DNA of 64,000 nucleotides, taken from assembly GCF_029873635.1 (NCBI RefSeq), contig NC_080418.1, positions 150,219,748-150,283,747 of the forward strand, read 5' to 3'. The stretch is from Malania oleifera (lineage: Eukaryota; Streptophyta; Magnoliopsida; Santalales; Ximeniaceae). Positions 36,201 to 47,397 of this stretch are shown piece after piece. Within the stretch, counting starts at the first letter, position 1. Each line of letters begins with the position of its first letter. The translations under genes were made by a program, and so were the position numbers. The notes under the pieces are model-generated. The model saw only the letters and a list, made by a program, of their open reading frames with translations, ran no database searches and was not told where the DNA came from.

Positions 36201-39200
36201 GTTCCCTTTTAAGGTTAAGGCGTTCCTTTGGTTAGTTGTGCATAATGGGGTTGAAGCCAAAAATCTGTTCTGGAGTAGGATGTCTTTCAAGGCATTATCG
36301 CTAGATATATATATTTTAATGCCTTGATAGCTTTGAGTCGAGCTTCCATCTTTTTTTGTGCTGGAAATCAGTAACCGAGTTGGATCTGGTGTATTATAAA
36401 GGATTTCCCTTTTTTATTGATTCCTACATTTGATTTGTGTGTATGGATGGAATAGATTGTTAGGCTTGTTTCAAGACAATTAGGTTTTCTTGGGATTGGT
36501 GGAAGACTTCTTGTCTATTTCCTTTGGAGGCTTTGGAATGGATAAAGATGTGAGTAGATGGCAGAGATGTGCAATTTTACCTGTTTTATGGCGGTATTGA
36601 ATAGAAAGATCCATGTTATATTCACTGGAAAGAAGCTGTTTTTGTCATTGGATAGGATGAGATTATGGTGAGCTTATGAAACTGGTTATTTGCTTAGTTA
36701 TTTTTATTTATTGGCAAATAAAAATTCATTATAGGGCATGAGGGGATGCCACTAAAGTACAAACAAACGAAGGAAATTACCCGCATTGCTGGTTTTAAAA
36801 AAATTCAAGAATTACAAGCTGTCCAGAGGTCTTTAGTAATATACATGGGCATGACCGATCCTTCGAAAGCTCTCTGATTTCTTTCCTTTCAAACAAACCA
36901 AAAGATGTCAATGGGAATGATGACAAAGCTTTCTTCCTGGCCTTGCTGGATCGAATACCTTTCCTGGCTCACAGCTCTTTTTTTACTATTTTGGCAGTAA
37001 CACTGCTGATCGGTCTTGAGAAATAGCCAAGTCCCAAAGGATTCTGGTCCGGGAGCAGTGTAACAGGATGTGATCAATAAATTCAGCACTTTCCAAACAC
37101 AGAAAGCACCCATTAACAAGAGGCAGTCCCCTTTTTTGCAGGTTATCCATGGAAAGAATTTTCCACGAGTTACTTCCCATGCAAAGAAAGCAACTTTTGT
37201 GGGGTCTGCAGTTTTTGAAATGGGCTTCCATGGAAAGTTGCTGCAAATTTCTGCCTGTGGAGTGAGTTTCCTATAGTAAGATCTGACTGTAAGTGTTCCA
37301 TTCTTGTCTAGGATCAATTTTAGTAAAAGTTCCGCACTTGAATTTTGTATGGACGACCATAAAAATCAGTAAGATGGCCAATTTTCATTTGAAAGCATTT
37401 CTAATCAATGGAACTTCCTAGAAAATCCCTTGGGCAGAAATTTGAAGACAATCACTGATAAGGGCATCCTTGTTATAGGCTAAACTGAAAATGGAAGGAA
37501 ATTTAAATCCAAGGGGAGAAAAATCAGAAAGATGGCTGACATCCCTATTGAAAGCTTTTCTAGTCAAGGGAACATTTCAGAAGATTCCTTTATGAGAAAT
37601 TTGAAGATGACTATTGTTAAGGTCATCCTTGTTATAGGCCAAAGCTGAAAATGGAAGGAATTTAGTGCTAGGGGGAGAATGGCTGCACCAAATATTATGT
37701 GGAAAAAGGTCATTGGCTCCATTCCCTATTTGAAAAGCCGATGAGGGAGATGAAGTCTGCTGACCCTTTCGTGATGGATTTCTAAACTCCGACATCATGT
37801 GCTCCTATCCCAGCTTTGGTGATCCAACCATTATGCTGAACAACCATAGTTTGAAGCGAAGATTCCCCTCCAAAGCTGATCCTTCTTGTCGTGAATCTCC
37901 AAAGCCATTTCCCAAGGAGGACTTTGTTGACTGTAGAGAGAGATTTGATTCCTAAGCCTCTATATCCTATAGGTTGTTTGACAGCCACACAGTTGACTAG
38001 ATGATATTTGAATTCCACCCCCAAACTGCCCCAAAGGAATTCTTTTGAATTTGCTCTAACCTTCTAGCAACTAAACAAGGTATAGGGAAACACATAATAA
38101 ATTGGGAGATTTGTTAAGATGCTCTTAATAAGGGTAAGTTCCTCACCTTTACAAAAATAATTTGTCTTCCATCTGGCTGGCTTCCTTTCAAATCTTATCC
38201 GTATTGAGCTTACAGACCGCTCTCCTCACTTTCCTAGGGTCTGCACCGTGATCTGCCTGCCTGGTACAAATACATGCATTGCTGCTGTCCAATAACCCCC
38301 GATTGTGTTCTTCAGCAATCAGCATTGCAGCAAGGACTTTGGATACAGATCTTATGGATATTACGATCAGCCAAACTGATAGGGTGGAAGTCCTGATGCA
38401 AGCCCCAGTTTTTTGGGGACTAGGATAACAATGATGGAATTAATGCTCTGTTAACAAATCTGGCCGTTCTGGAAAAAAAATCATCAAAAATGCTGACATT
38501 GTCTTGCTTAAAGAGTCCCCTGTTAGCTTGTTTTAGAGGAACGTGTTTTTTGGATTTCCAGGAGGATTGGGATTGGTAAGCTTTGATATTGTCATTATTG
38601 TGACTGTTCCTTTTCTTTTGTTGGTTTGTATGTTCTCATCTTAATGAATTCTTTTTCTTTCCTTAGTAAAAAATGTGTTTTTAAAAGAAACAATATTATA
38701 TAATGTAATATAATATTAAAATAGTAAGAGACAAAAGTACATTTCACCTTTTAAACTAATATAAGTAATCAAATTGTTTAAAGTTGACATGCAAGAAATT
38801 ATATGGTAACAATATAAGGAAAAAATCAGATTTGTACTGGACAAACTAGGAAGTAAAATATAGTTTCCTTGAATAGCTAGGACAAGGGTAGATTAGGAAA
38901 AATAAATGACCACTCCAGAAACAAAAATTCAGTGTGTGTGAGAGAGAGAGGAAGAGGGAGGGTGGGGGAGAAAATCTTGGATGGTCCTGGAGCATCACAA
39001 ATTCAGCAGCATGATTGGTGTCTTGGACCACTCTCATCCATGGATCTTATGTATTAGAATGACACTAATGCTGCTGGCGTGCCCAAAAGTTTCTTCTGTC
39101 TTTCTGTGTGGTCTTTTCTATTGCTGTGCCAGAGCAGCTAGGTCACTTGTTTCAATGGTGCCCTGTTCCTTTTATTTTTATTATTCATTATTTTTTACAA

Positions 39201-39770
39201 TTCCTTTTTTTGTTTTTTTCTTCTTTATCAGTCATTGTTTTTGCACTTTGTTTTCAAGTTATAAGAGGTATTTTTGTCATATTGATATTTCTTAATTATT
39301 GGTGCATCCATGGGAACTCTGAATTCATGGTGGTTCTTGTTTTAGGACTTGGGCCGGTGGGATATTGGGCTGAAGGTATACCTAATCTCTATGATTCTCG
39401 AAAGGAAGTTGTGTGGCCAATGAACATGTCATCAATGAAGGAGTTTGCCATCAAGGAACCCTACATAGTATTCTCACTCCTGTTCCTTGTTTTAAGGGCA
39501 ATCCTACATTTCATCCCGGGGATATTGTCTCGTCTCACAGCCTTATGGGTCTCATATCTTCCTCATCCAAACTTGGGAATTTTCGGAGAAGCAAGTCAGT
39601 TTGTGGGGCGCATTCTCCACCTGATTGATGTGAAGAGGGTGTTGAGCAAGCTGAAGCTATGTAAAACGAGGAATTTCCATGACCGAGCTAGAAGTGCCCG
39701 GGTTTGGGCTTCATCCCTGGCCTCGGTCTCATTGGGCAAGACAAGAGCATCTCCCCTGGGGATTTCATAA
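30219..39770 (+). CDS. APRL: 5'-adenylylsulfate reductase-like (APRL) thioredoxin-fold membrane protein
   Basis: Four exons join in frame with GT-AG introns: 30219-30392, 34782-34963, 35485-35609 and 39346-39770 (stop TAA). They give 301 residues, close to Arabidopsis APRL5/APRL7 as I recall them. Residues 1-28 form a signal peptide (hydrophobic 7-27). A thioredoxin-like domain follows, with YASWCPFS around Cys86 (WCPFS, residues 85-89) and the cis-proline loop SVPS (Pro130). A membrane segment spans about 200-222 ([20 protein letters not shown]), and the tail ends with [14 protein letters not shown]. The WCPFS site has one cysteine instead of CxxC, which is normal for APRL proteins, a branch of the plant PDI family. 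The lack of a sulfate-reductase domain means true APS reduction is unlikely; a secretory-pathway redox or folding role is inferred. Introns 1 and 3 hold LINE relics. The gene looks intact. Confidence 0.9.
31365..32865 (-). mobile_element. L1-type LINE fragment in APRL intron 1
   Basis: On the minus strand, 32381-32812 encodes [18 protein letters not shown] and LTLIKSTLA, the thumb region of plant L1 reverse transcriptases. Further on, 31744-31950 encodes [18 protein letters not shown] and [16 protein letters not shown], the zinc-binding zf-RVT domain. The 3' end near 31370-31400 has the inverted word GGCATCACCTTGATGCC seen in related LINE tails. The 5' end is lost, and stops and frameshifts break the reading frame. 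It lies antisense to the gene. Confidence 0.8.
32866..33340. repeat. CG-rich repeat block in APRL intron 1
   Basis: Two parts stand out from the AT-rich intron. At 32866-33000 there are many AGGCGC/GCGCCT words (GCGCGCCTAGGCGCAAGGCG). At about 33085-33325 a degenerate tandem repeat has five or so units with TTCGAACCAGCA followed by GAGCCTTCGCGA, spaced roughly 35-45 bp. The open frames across it are by-products of the repeat. Family not identified. Confidence 0.55.
34255..34365. repeat. Interspersed repeat fragment in APRL intron 1
   Basis: The phrase CTACCTAACGCAACCC, then ACCCGGGCTTGGGACCGG, then CACAGGCGGAGG is one I recognise as recurring in dicot genomes near retroposon ends. I cannot assign a family from this alone. 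Confidence 0.35.
35940..36690 (+). mobile_element. L1-type LINE fragment in APRL intron 3, sense strand
   Basis: The stretch 36025-36330 encodes [18 protein letters not shown] and then [18 protein letters not shown] and [10 protein letters not shown]. This is the end of the reverse transcriptase region and the zf-RVT domain of plant L1 LINEs. It is truncated at both ends and broken. A LINE-like 3' tail (CATCTTAATGAATTC, then an A-rich end) also lies on this strand near 38645-38670 and could belong to it or to another copy. Confidence 0.7.
36700..38550 (-). mobile_element. L1-type LINE fragment in APRL intron 3, antisense strand
   Basis: From high to low coordinates the minus strand shows: an early reverse-transcriptase region at about 38330-38460 (VILVPKK, then FHPISLAD), the thumb at 37782-38024 ([20 protein letters not shown]), and zf-RVT at 36986-37320 ([16 protein letters not shown], then [18 protein letters not shown]). 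The 3' end near 36705 has GGCATCCCCTCATGCC, as in the copy at 31.4 kb. The middle is deleted and the frame is broken. Confidence 0.8.
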
Positions 39771-40780
39771 GATTCGAACTAGATGGATGTTTTTGGCATG
39801 GAACAGGATCCTGTGATGCTTGGGAAGTCTTTGCTCCACCTCTTTTCTACTTTTAGCTTTAATTTTTCACGAAATGGATCAGTTCTTCCTCCTGCTCCTC
39901 TTTTTCTTCTGTCTTTTTCCTTTTTTCTTTCTTTTTTCTTTTTCATTTAAGGTAGCCTAAGAACTGGTGCTGGTGTCCTTTGGGGAGGTTGGAAGTGGAG
40001 CAAGAGAGCTAATCTGCTGTGTAAATTGAATACATTTTAATCTCTTCTGTATATTACTTAGCATACTTCTGAACAAAAATTAGGGTTTTGTAGAATTAAC
40101 AGTCCTTTTATTTTTACATGGTTTATGATGTGAGGCTATTGTCTAATGATCAAGCTTGTGTGTTTATTGCATCAGACATAGTTCCATTGACGATCCTCAT
40201 CCATAGACTATCATCTTACTCTTTTTAAGTCTCTCTCTCTCTAAAATGGACAAAATAATTGTCTAAACCAATCTTAAGAATCTAAAAATTTGCTTATTGT
40301 TGAAACTTTTATTCAGTCTTTATTAGAAATAATTTTTAAAAAATAATTTGCAAAAAAAAAAAAAAACTTGCTTTCCTTTGGTGGCTTGTATGTAGCTGCG
40401 TGTAATGTGATGATGATGTTTGGTTATTGAAATATGAAAGAAATAGAGTTAGGAATAAATATTTTGTTTCTGCCAAAGCATAGGGCTTAGCCTTCTTCGA
40501 ATTCTCGCGTAGCTAGATTCTATAAAGCTTCATTTGGTGACAAAAAATGGGCGCCACAAAACAAACTGTCATGGTCAAACTGCAAGCCTAGGTCATCCAA
40601 CCATGTGCAAGACAACAAAAGGGACATTTTGTAGATTACTCTAACTAGGAATTTTAATCATATTATAGTAAAATTTTATTTTAGATAGTATTTGATATAG
40701 GAAGAAAATAAATATAAAATAAAATTTTCTTAATTTATATATATTTTGAAGAAGGTCCGGATCTAAAGGAGCCCTTAAAT
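39771..40780 (+). other. APRL 3' untranslated region and downstream spacer
   Basis: The first few hundred bases after the stop are T-rich and probably hold the 3' UTR, perhaps ending before about 40080. The rest is AT-rich spacer with an A run near 40351-40366. No further gene is seen. Confidence 0.4.
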
Positions 40781-40784
40781 TTTT

Positions 40785-40945
40785 ACAAAGGTTTGCCCAA
40801 GTGGTCAAGTGGTAAGAGTGTAATTAGGCTTTGGCGATTTAAGGTTTTAGGTTTGATTTCTCATTTATAGTTTATCTAGTGAATTACAAATGAAACGTTG
40901 ATGGGCGGGTAACAACGTTTTTATTCCCCATTTTGATGCAACTTA
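40785..40945 (+). mobile_element. Probable tRNA-derived SINE
   Basis: GGTCAAGTGGTAAGAGTG (about 40802-40819) resembles a pol III A box, and GGTTTGATTTC (about 40850-40860) resembles a B box. The distance is close to that in tRNAs, but there is no tRNA cloverleaf. The layout fits the head of a plant SINE. Its 3' end and target duplication are not clear. Confidence 0.4.
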
Positions 40946-40999
40946 GGTGGATTTGAAAGGCTTTTCGGGTCATAAAAAAAATCCGAATCATAAAAAAAA

Positions 41000-43200
41000 T
41001 TCAGAAAGATTTGTAAATTCTTTTTTCGGTGTAAATGCTTTTGCTTTACCCTGCAGATTCATCTTTACCAAAAGAAGTTTAGCAGCTGAAATTATTGTAA
41101 AAATGAATTCAGTTGACACAATTATGGGACTCAGTGCTTCTAAGGAAGGATCATGATAAAAAAAAAAAACAATGGGAGAGCAGACCGAGTAACATGCAAG
41201 CATGACTTGCTGGGACCATTAAAATCCTCATCCTCTTTCCTCTTGCTTACAGACAAAGCTAGCTTTAGCTTAGCTAAGCTTGCCCTGGCCAAGCCTCTGC
41301 CACCCACCCCACTCTCTCTTCCATATAATGGATTATGATTATCCCTACTACAATTATTATATATCCCACCTGTGGCCTTTCACATCCCGCCACATGTGCA
41401 CAGCACATGATCAATATTGATGATCCCTTTATTAAATTATTCATATATAAAATTTGTTGATTAATTTTGAACCCCCCCAAAAAAAAATGTTAATTAATTA
41501 ATTACCTAAGTTTTAAAAATGATTTAAGTAGAAGGCCAGCAGGTGGAAGACTAAAAGGGAATCTAATTCTTATTGTTGTATAGGGCATGGGATGGTTTAC
41601 TTTTGTCGTTTTAAGGTTTTGGGCAAAACCCAGAAATCTCCCTCCATATTTAGTAAAAAAACTGATTTTTCTTAAGTTTTTTAAAACTTAAGAGATCTTT
41701 TCTCATATTTTAAAAATTTTAGGAACCTTCCTGAGTTTATCAAAAAGACACAAGTCTTTTTTTGTATTTTATAAAAAGAGAAGTCTTTTAAAGAGAGATT
41801 TGTATCTTTTTATCAAATTTCAGAAGAGATCAATATCTTTTATCCTAAATTTTTTTAAATTGAAATTTAATTTATCGAAAGTATTCTTCATATACTTCAC
41901 AGTTTTGATATTTATAAAAATATAACTTAGACATTTGAAATAAAAATTTTATTGTAGTTAATAATGTAACTTTATATTACTCATTTGTTCCATTTGATTA
42001 GTTTCTATAGTTAATGATGCAAAGAATAATAAGAACAAAATTACCCAAAATTGTTTTAATAATTTAGCTTTTATGAGTTTCTATTGGTAATTGTGTAAAA
42101 CATTAATAGAACAATTTCTCTCAAAATGTAATTTAGCTAAAAAAAGGAGTGCTCTTATTGCACAAAGAATTTGTTATTTTATTTTGGTCTAATAATTTCC
42201 TTCCTAAGTTTTGTACCGAAACTCGGGAGAAATAGTTTGACATACTTCAAAAATATTTGAAAAAAATAAAATAAAGTATACCCTCCAACATCAAAATATT
42301 TCGATAACTTGAAATTCAAGTCTTAAATCATATAAAAAAAAAATATGTTCATCCTAAAAAGGACATAACATATATCTCAATCATCTCATGGTCCAAAGAC
42401 GTTAAAAGGTTTCAAATCAAATGATTCATAAGACATGAATCAAATTATTACCATTAAAATTGACATAAATAATTAAAGATCTTCCATTTTTTCGTTCTTG
42501 TGAATTTAATTAATTTTTAACAAATTTCCATGATTTTAAGTCCCTTCATTTGGGCACAAAGTTCAATCATCATTCTAAACAAATTAAGCTCTCAAATTTT
42601 GTTAATCATTTTATGGCTATAAATTAAATACACAAGTTGAATAATTGTATGAATTCAAATTTTCTACCAAGACGAAAATTATTTAAGAACATAAATTTCA
42701 ATACAATTTTATATTTTACTTATCAAAATCTATACAATTCGAACCAGCTCATAGAGAAATCCAATCACCCAATATTGTAATATAATTATTAGACACTTTG
42801 ATCATCATTCATCACTATAATAGTTGCAGAATAAATAATAAACAAATGTAAAATTTATTAGTACAAATAAATCTCATTGATACAACAGATGACAGAAAAT
42901 GATCATGAAGAAAACGAAAGAAGAAGAAGATGAAGACAAATCCCCTCTGATATTTTTTTATTACCCTAAAAAGAGAGAGAGAGGGTTAAAATTATATATA
43001 TCATACAAAGAGCAAACACATGAATCACACTCCCAAACAGATCCTACGAATCACAGAAAATCACATCATATAAAGCATAAATTAAGGTCTAATAGTTTTA
43101 AAAAATAAAGAAATTTCTCAAGCCATTCTCTGAACTGTATATGAATTTATGAACACCAGGAATTGAAGAGAGAGAAAATCTCAAAATCCCAGAAGCCAGG
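41000..43200. other. AT-rich intergenic stretch downstream of the AGP gene
   Basis: No gene is recognised. A decayed phrase (TTTTAAAATTTTAGG, CAAAAAGACACA, GAGATTTGTATC) at about 41620-41840 recurs at about 43860-44010 and 44900-45180, suggesting a dispersed low-complexity repeat on both sides of the AGP gene. The AGP 3' UTR is expected just below 43217. Confidence 0.4.
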
Positions 43201-43217
43201 TAGATGGAAAAAGTCCA

Positions 43218-43418
43218 TCAGTTCAGAAGAGATGAGAGGCCAAAGGCGAGGGCAATGAGAGAGGCGAAGGCGACAGGGACGAAGGCCGCGGCGTCGGAGG
43301 TAGGGCCGGGAGTCGGAGTTTCGGCTCCGGCGGCGGCGGCGGCGGCGTTCGAGAGTGCCGCCAGGACGACGGCCACGGCCACGGCCACGAACAGCTTCAT
43401 CATCTTCAAAGCCTCCAT
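43218..43418 (-). CDS. Arabinogalactan peptide (AGP23/AGP41-like)
   Basis: A single-exon frame of 66 residues. Residues 1-31 form a signal peptide (KLFVAVAVAVVLAALSNAAA). A very short mature part, GAETPTPGPTSDAA, holds the Thr-Pro/Gly-Pro residues that are hydroxylated and O-glycosylated in arabinogalactan peptides. The hydrophobic tail FVPVAFASLIALAFGLSSLL is a GPI-anchor addition signal. This three-part layout is diagnostic for AG peptides, which sit on the outer plasma membrane and in the wall. The start at 43418 is chosen because the next in-frame ATG (about 43724) lies upstream of the TATA box. The coding GCN runs read as CGGCGGCGGC on the plus strand. Confidence 0.85.
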   Translation of the reverse strand: MEALKMMKLFVAVAVAVVLAALSNAAAAAAGAETPTPGPTSDAAAFVPVAFASLIALAFGLSSLLN

Positions 43419-43583
43419 TGACGATGGCGGCAACCGATTAATTTGGCAGAAAGGAATTAAGAAGGAAAGAGAGAATTGAAGCCTGCAACTAATTCCTCTG
43501 GGAAAAGTTTGAGATTTTCCGAAGAGGAATTTGCAGGAGAGCCAAAGCAGAGTGCGTATGGCAATGGCTAGTGGGTGGTGGGG

Positions 43584-43591
43584 TTTATATA
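43584..43591 (-). promoter_or_regulatory. TATA box of the AG-peptide gene
   Basis: TATATAAA on the minus strand lies about 165 bp before the start codon, giving a leader of roughly 130 bases. A (CT)n/(GA)n run at about 43606-43632 lies just upstream, a common feature of plant promoters. Confidence 0.75.
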
Positions 43592-43724
43592 GTAAGCCCA
43601 GAGGAAGAGAGAGAGAGAGACAGAGAGAGAGCGTAGGGTTTTTGACGGGCAGCTGCCCGACGCTAATGTTGGAAGTGAGGGTGTAACAGCTCGAAATTTG
43701 TGGCGGTTTCGTTTTGTGCATCAA

Positions 43725-44589
43725 ATAAATAAAAAAATAAAAAGCATTAATCTCTTCTTAAATCTGATTAAAAGATATTAACTTTTTTTAAAAATTTAAA
43801 AATCATACAAAATTGTTTTAAAAAAAATTCTAATAGTCTCATAAATTTTCTTTGACATTTGACTTCCAAGACACATACACTTCAATTTTTTTATTTATAT
43901 ATTCTGACAAACCTCAGAAAAGGTTTGTAAAATTCTTGAAATCTCGATAGAGATTTTAAAATTTTTAAATTTTTAGAAAGACCAATATTTTTTAGTCAAA
44001 TTTCAAAGAAGATTAATATTATAAGTTCGTATTGTATAAATACATGATAGAATAAACTAGTTAGCATTTGGAAACATAAATTTTAAAGTTTAAATCAAAG
44101 TAATATAAATTTAGTAAAAAATTAATATAATTTAATATTACTTTTATCCAAATTCACTTATATTCAAATTGGAGATCTGAATGTTATGCTTCCAAGTGTA
44201 GGATAAATGTATCTTACTGTTTATGAAATTATTAAGTTAAACTATTTAAACACATCTTATTTTAGACAATAAATCATTTTTTTTTTATTTTGAGTGAATT
44301 TTTATCATATTACTTGGTCTAAAGTATTTGCCTTATTTATTAAAATATCTTTTATGAGTTCTTAATTCAATTATGGCATCGAAATAAGTTCTCTATAATA
44401 AGAAACTCGACTCAATTCAATTCTCAAGAATTCAAGTCAAGCTCCAATTGATAATTTTGACAAATTAAATTTTTTTTTTTTGTTAGTCATCATACACATA
44501 AGGGCTATTTGTTATTTAATTTGTTCATAAGATTAATTACTTTCTAAATTTATTAATTTAAGTATTCATAAATTTATTATAAGGTACTT
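43725..44589. other. AT-rich spacer upstream of the AGP gene
   Basis: No coding wording. It contains one copy of the dispersed AGATTTTAAAATTTTTAAAT-type phrase at about 43930-44010. Confidence 0.4.
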
Positions 44590-44763
44590 AGGCCTAATAT
44601 AAAAAATATTAGAAAAAAAGAAAATTATCACCAAATTCATATTTTCATGTTTGATTATCAAGAATATTGAAAATAAAAATAAAAAATATATCATGAACAA
44701 AATTTTAATTTTACAAATAATAAATATTTAAAAAATAAAATCTTTCATCCAAATGAACCCTTA
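44590..44763 (-). mobile_element. MITE, partial copy
   Basis: On the minus strand it begins AAGGGTTCATTTGGAT, continues with AT-rich sequence like the two copies at 46.0 and 46.8 kb, and ends near 44590. It is shorter than those copies. Confidence 0.5.
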
Positions 44764-46018
44764 ATGTTTTTTAAGATGACAAAAAACATTTTCCTCATCT
44801 TGCATCTTCTCATCAAATCTCATAAATGATTGTTTCTTGCCCCCCCTTTTCCGGTATCAACAAGCTTTTACTCTTTTCTTTGTCTTTTATTTTTGTTGGG
44901 TTGAAAAACATTGGCCTCCCTTGAAGTTTGGTAAAAAAAACAAGTACCTCTCATGAGATTTCAAAATTCCTATTACCCTTTCCTTAAGGTTTCAAAAATA
45001 TCATTGACTTTTCCCGTGATTTAGTAAAAAGACACACATTTTCCTTCAAAAGATTTATCTTTTACAAAATAAAAAGAAAAGTTTGTGTTTTATTAATAAA
45101 ACTCTGGAGAAGTTTTTGGAATTCTTAAAATCTTAGGGGAGATTTTTAAAATTTTAGAGAAAGTTTCTAAAATTTTTTAAACCTTCATTAAATTTTTTTC
45201 ATAAACAATCTTGAGGTTTTTTTGTTTTTTAAATAAATTTTACTTTTTTTTTTTTTCAAAATATGAGTTTCCATTGAAATAACTATAAAAAAAAAAGTAT
45301 GCAGTGGAAAGAAAGGGAAGGCAGAGATGCTCTGCTTTACTCTGCTTTTGAGTAATGGCTCAAAGAAGAGGGGGGGCTGCCCGTGGGTTTGTTGGGTATG
45401 GGACAGGGTGTCTGCCGTTGGTTGCCACACAGCTGTCACAAATGTGAAAGCTGTGTGTGGGCCCCACCACAGACCACTTTTTTTTTTTTAAAAAAACAAA
45501 ATAATATTGTTATTCTTATATCTACATTTTTTTTTTTAATTTAATTTAATTTATTTGACCAAAGATATTTTGTGGGTGTGGGGTTTACTTGGTTTGCTGT
45601 TTTAGTTCAAAATGAGAAAAGGGTTGTTTTAGGTGAGACCTATGAATGTGTAGTCTTTTCACCTTAGCCATGGATGCTCTGTGTGGACTCCATCACTCTT
45701 CCATTCTCTTCATGTGAAAGTGAATTCTCTTTTTTTTTTCTTTTCCTTTTTCTTTTGTTGTCAATTAGATTAGCAATGACTGAAATTATAATTATAATAT
45801 GATTATGTTTTAATTTTTTTTAATAACAAAAATACGTTGTATAAAATATATGATAAAATTTTAAGTCGTGTTGATTTTTCAAAACGGAAGTGTATCTTGT
45901 GTTTGAATGTTCATGCTTGTTCGTGATTTGTTCCTAAATTTCGCTTCTCAAAGTTTGATCTTTGAATCTTAAAGATATCTCTAAACCAATAGCTTAAGAT
46001 TGCTTTTGGTAACATTAA

Positions 46019-46297
46019 GGGTATGTTTGGATCAAGGATTTTGACGGAAAAAGGAAAAGAAAATAAGAAGAAAACTCATTTTTCATTGTATTTTTTTTCT
46101 ATATTAAATACTATTAAAAATAAAAGTTTGTTCTAATAGGATTAAAAATTAAAAAAATAGTACATTTTTGTTCATTAATTCGATATATATTTTATTTTCC
46201 TTTTTACTTTTCTTCGTAACAAAACATGAGAAATTAGATTTCCTTATCCTTTCTTTTCGTTTCTCTCATATTTTTCCAAGTTCCAAATGGAACTTAA
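46019..46297 (+). mobile_element. MITE, full-length-like copy
   Basis: It begins GGGTATGTTTGGATCAAG and ends near TTCCAAATGGAACTTAA, with about 280 bp of AT-rich sequence including AAACTCATTTTTCATTGTA. The copy at 46770-47047 is its inverted relative. There is no coding capacity. The superfamily is unclear; hAT or PIF/Harbinger are possible. Confidence 0.6.
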
Positions 46298-46769
46298 CTT
46301 AATAGATACTCACTTCTTCATAAGGAATTTATATAAACACTTCTACATATAAAGCTCTTCTATGATAAAATACTTGAAAAAAATTTTAAGCCCTTAAAAA
46401 GCTTGAGGAAGAGTGAAGAACACAAGGAAGCCATATACTCAATCCTTACGGCGGACTCTATAATAAAAACACTTTCATATCAAAATTATGTACCCTCAAA
46501 AAGTACTTCTATAATTTGTTTAAAATGGTTAAACTAACTTGAGAATTGTTTTATTTTTTTTTTCAACTTTACCAATTAATTTTCTTTAATTTAAAGGAGA
46601 AAAAAAATCAAAGCACCAATCTCCAATATTTAATTTTAATTTTTTTTATTTGGGAGTTGGGGGCAGGGAGGTGTGGTTTCTCGAGAGCCCAGTAGCCCCA
46701 AGCCACTTGTAGTCCAATTTTCATACGAACTTTTCCCTAACTTCATACCGAACATGTAATTCTCATGTC

Positions 46770-47047
46770 TTAAAACCTAGTTTGGAACTCAAAAAATATT
46801 AAGAAAAGAAAAAAAATATTAAAAAATTTACATTTTCATATTTAGTTATTAAGGAAAATGAGAAATAAAATAAAAAATAAATCAAATCCATAAATGTTTC
46901 AATTTTTCTAATTTTTAGTTGTATTAAATAAACTTTCATTTTTAATAATATTTCATATAAAATAAAAATATAATGGAAAATGAGTTTTTTCCTTATTTTT
47001 CTTTTATTTTCTTTTTCTAAATAAAATTCTTAATCCAAACAAACCCC
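46770..47047 (-). mobile_element. MITE, second full-length-like copy
   Basis: On the minus strand it begins GGGGTTTGTTTGGATTAAG, contains AAACTCATTTTCCATTATA, and ends TTCCAAACTAGG, matching the copy at 46019-46297. The two are about 470 bp apart in opposite orientation. Confidence 0.6.
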
Positions 47048-47397
47048 AATAAGTTTAGAGCACTAGTTAGGATTATAAAAATAAAAAATTGTACCCTGTA
47101 AGTCTAATTTTGTTACGCCGATACAAGCAAATCTTGAGCACAAAATTTAACTTCTTATTTGAAAAGCACTCCAACCTAATTAAAATCGTCAAAAAGTCCT
47201 CCACTCTCTGTAGACTAACCTAACTCTTTTCAAATAAACCAAATAACTTATTCTACACTCCTAACTCTTTTTTTTTAGCTCATGCTTGCTTTCTCCTTAA
47301 ATATAGTTTGACGAAAAATTAAAGTTATATTAGATAACAAATGTTAAAGGAAACAATATTTTTATCTTATAATAATATCAATGAAACTTATTATATC

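Noticed and set aside
40800-40862. A tRNA gene
   Set aside because: A- and B-box-like words are present, but the arms do not pair into a cloverleaf; a SINE head is more likely.
43419-43724. An N-terminal extension of the AG peptide (168 codons in all)
   Set aside because: The extension spans the TATA box and promoter repeat and would place the signal peptide in the middle of the protein.
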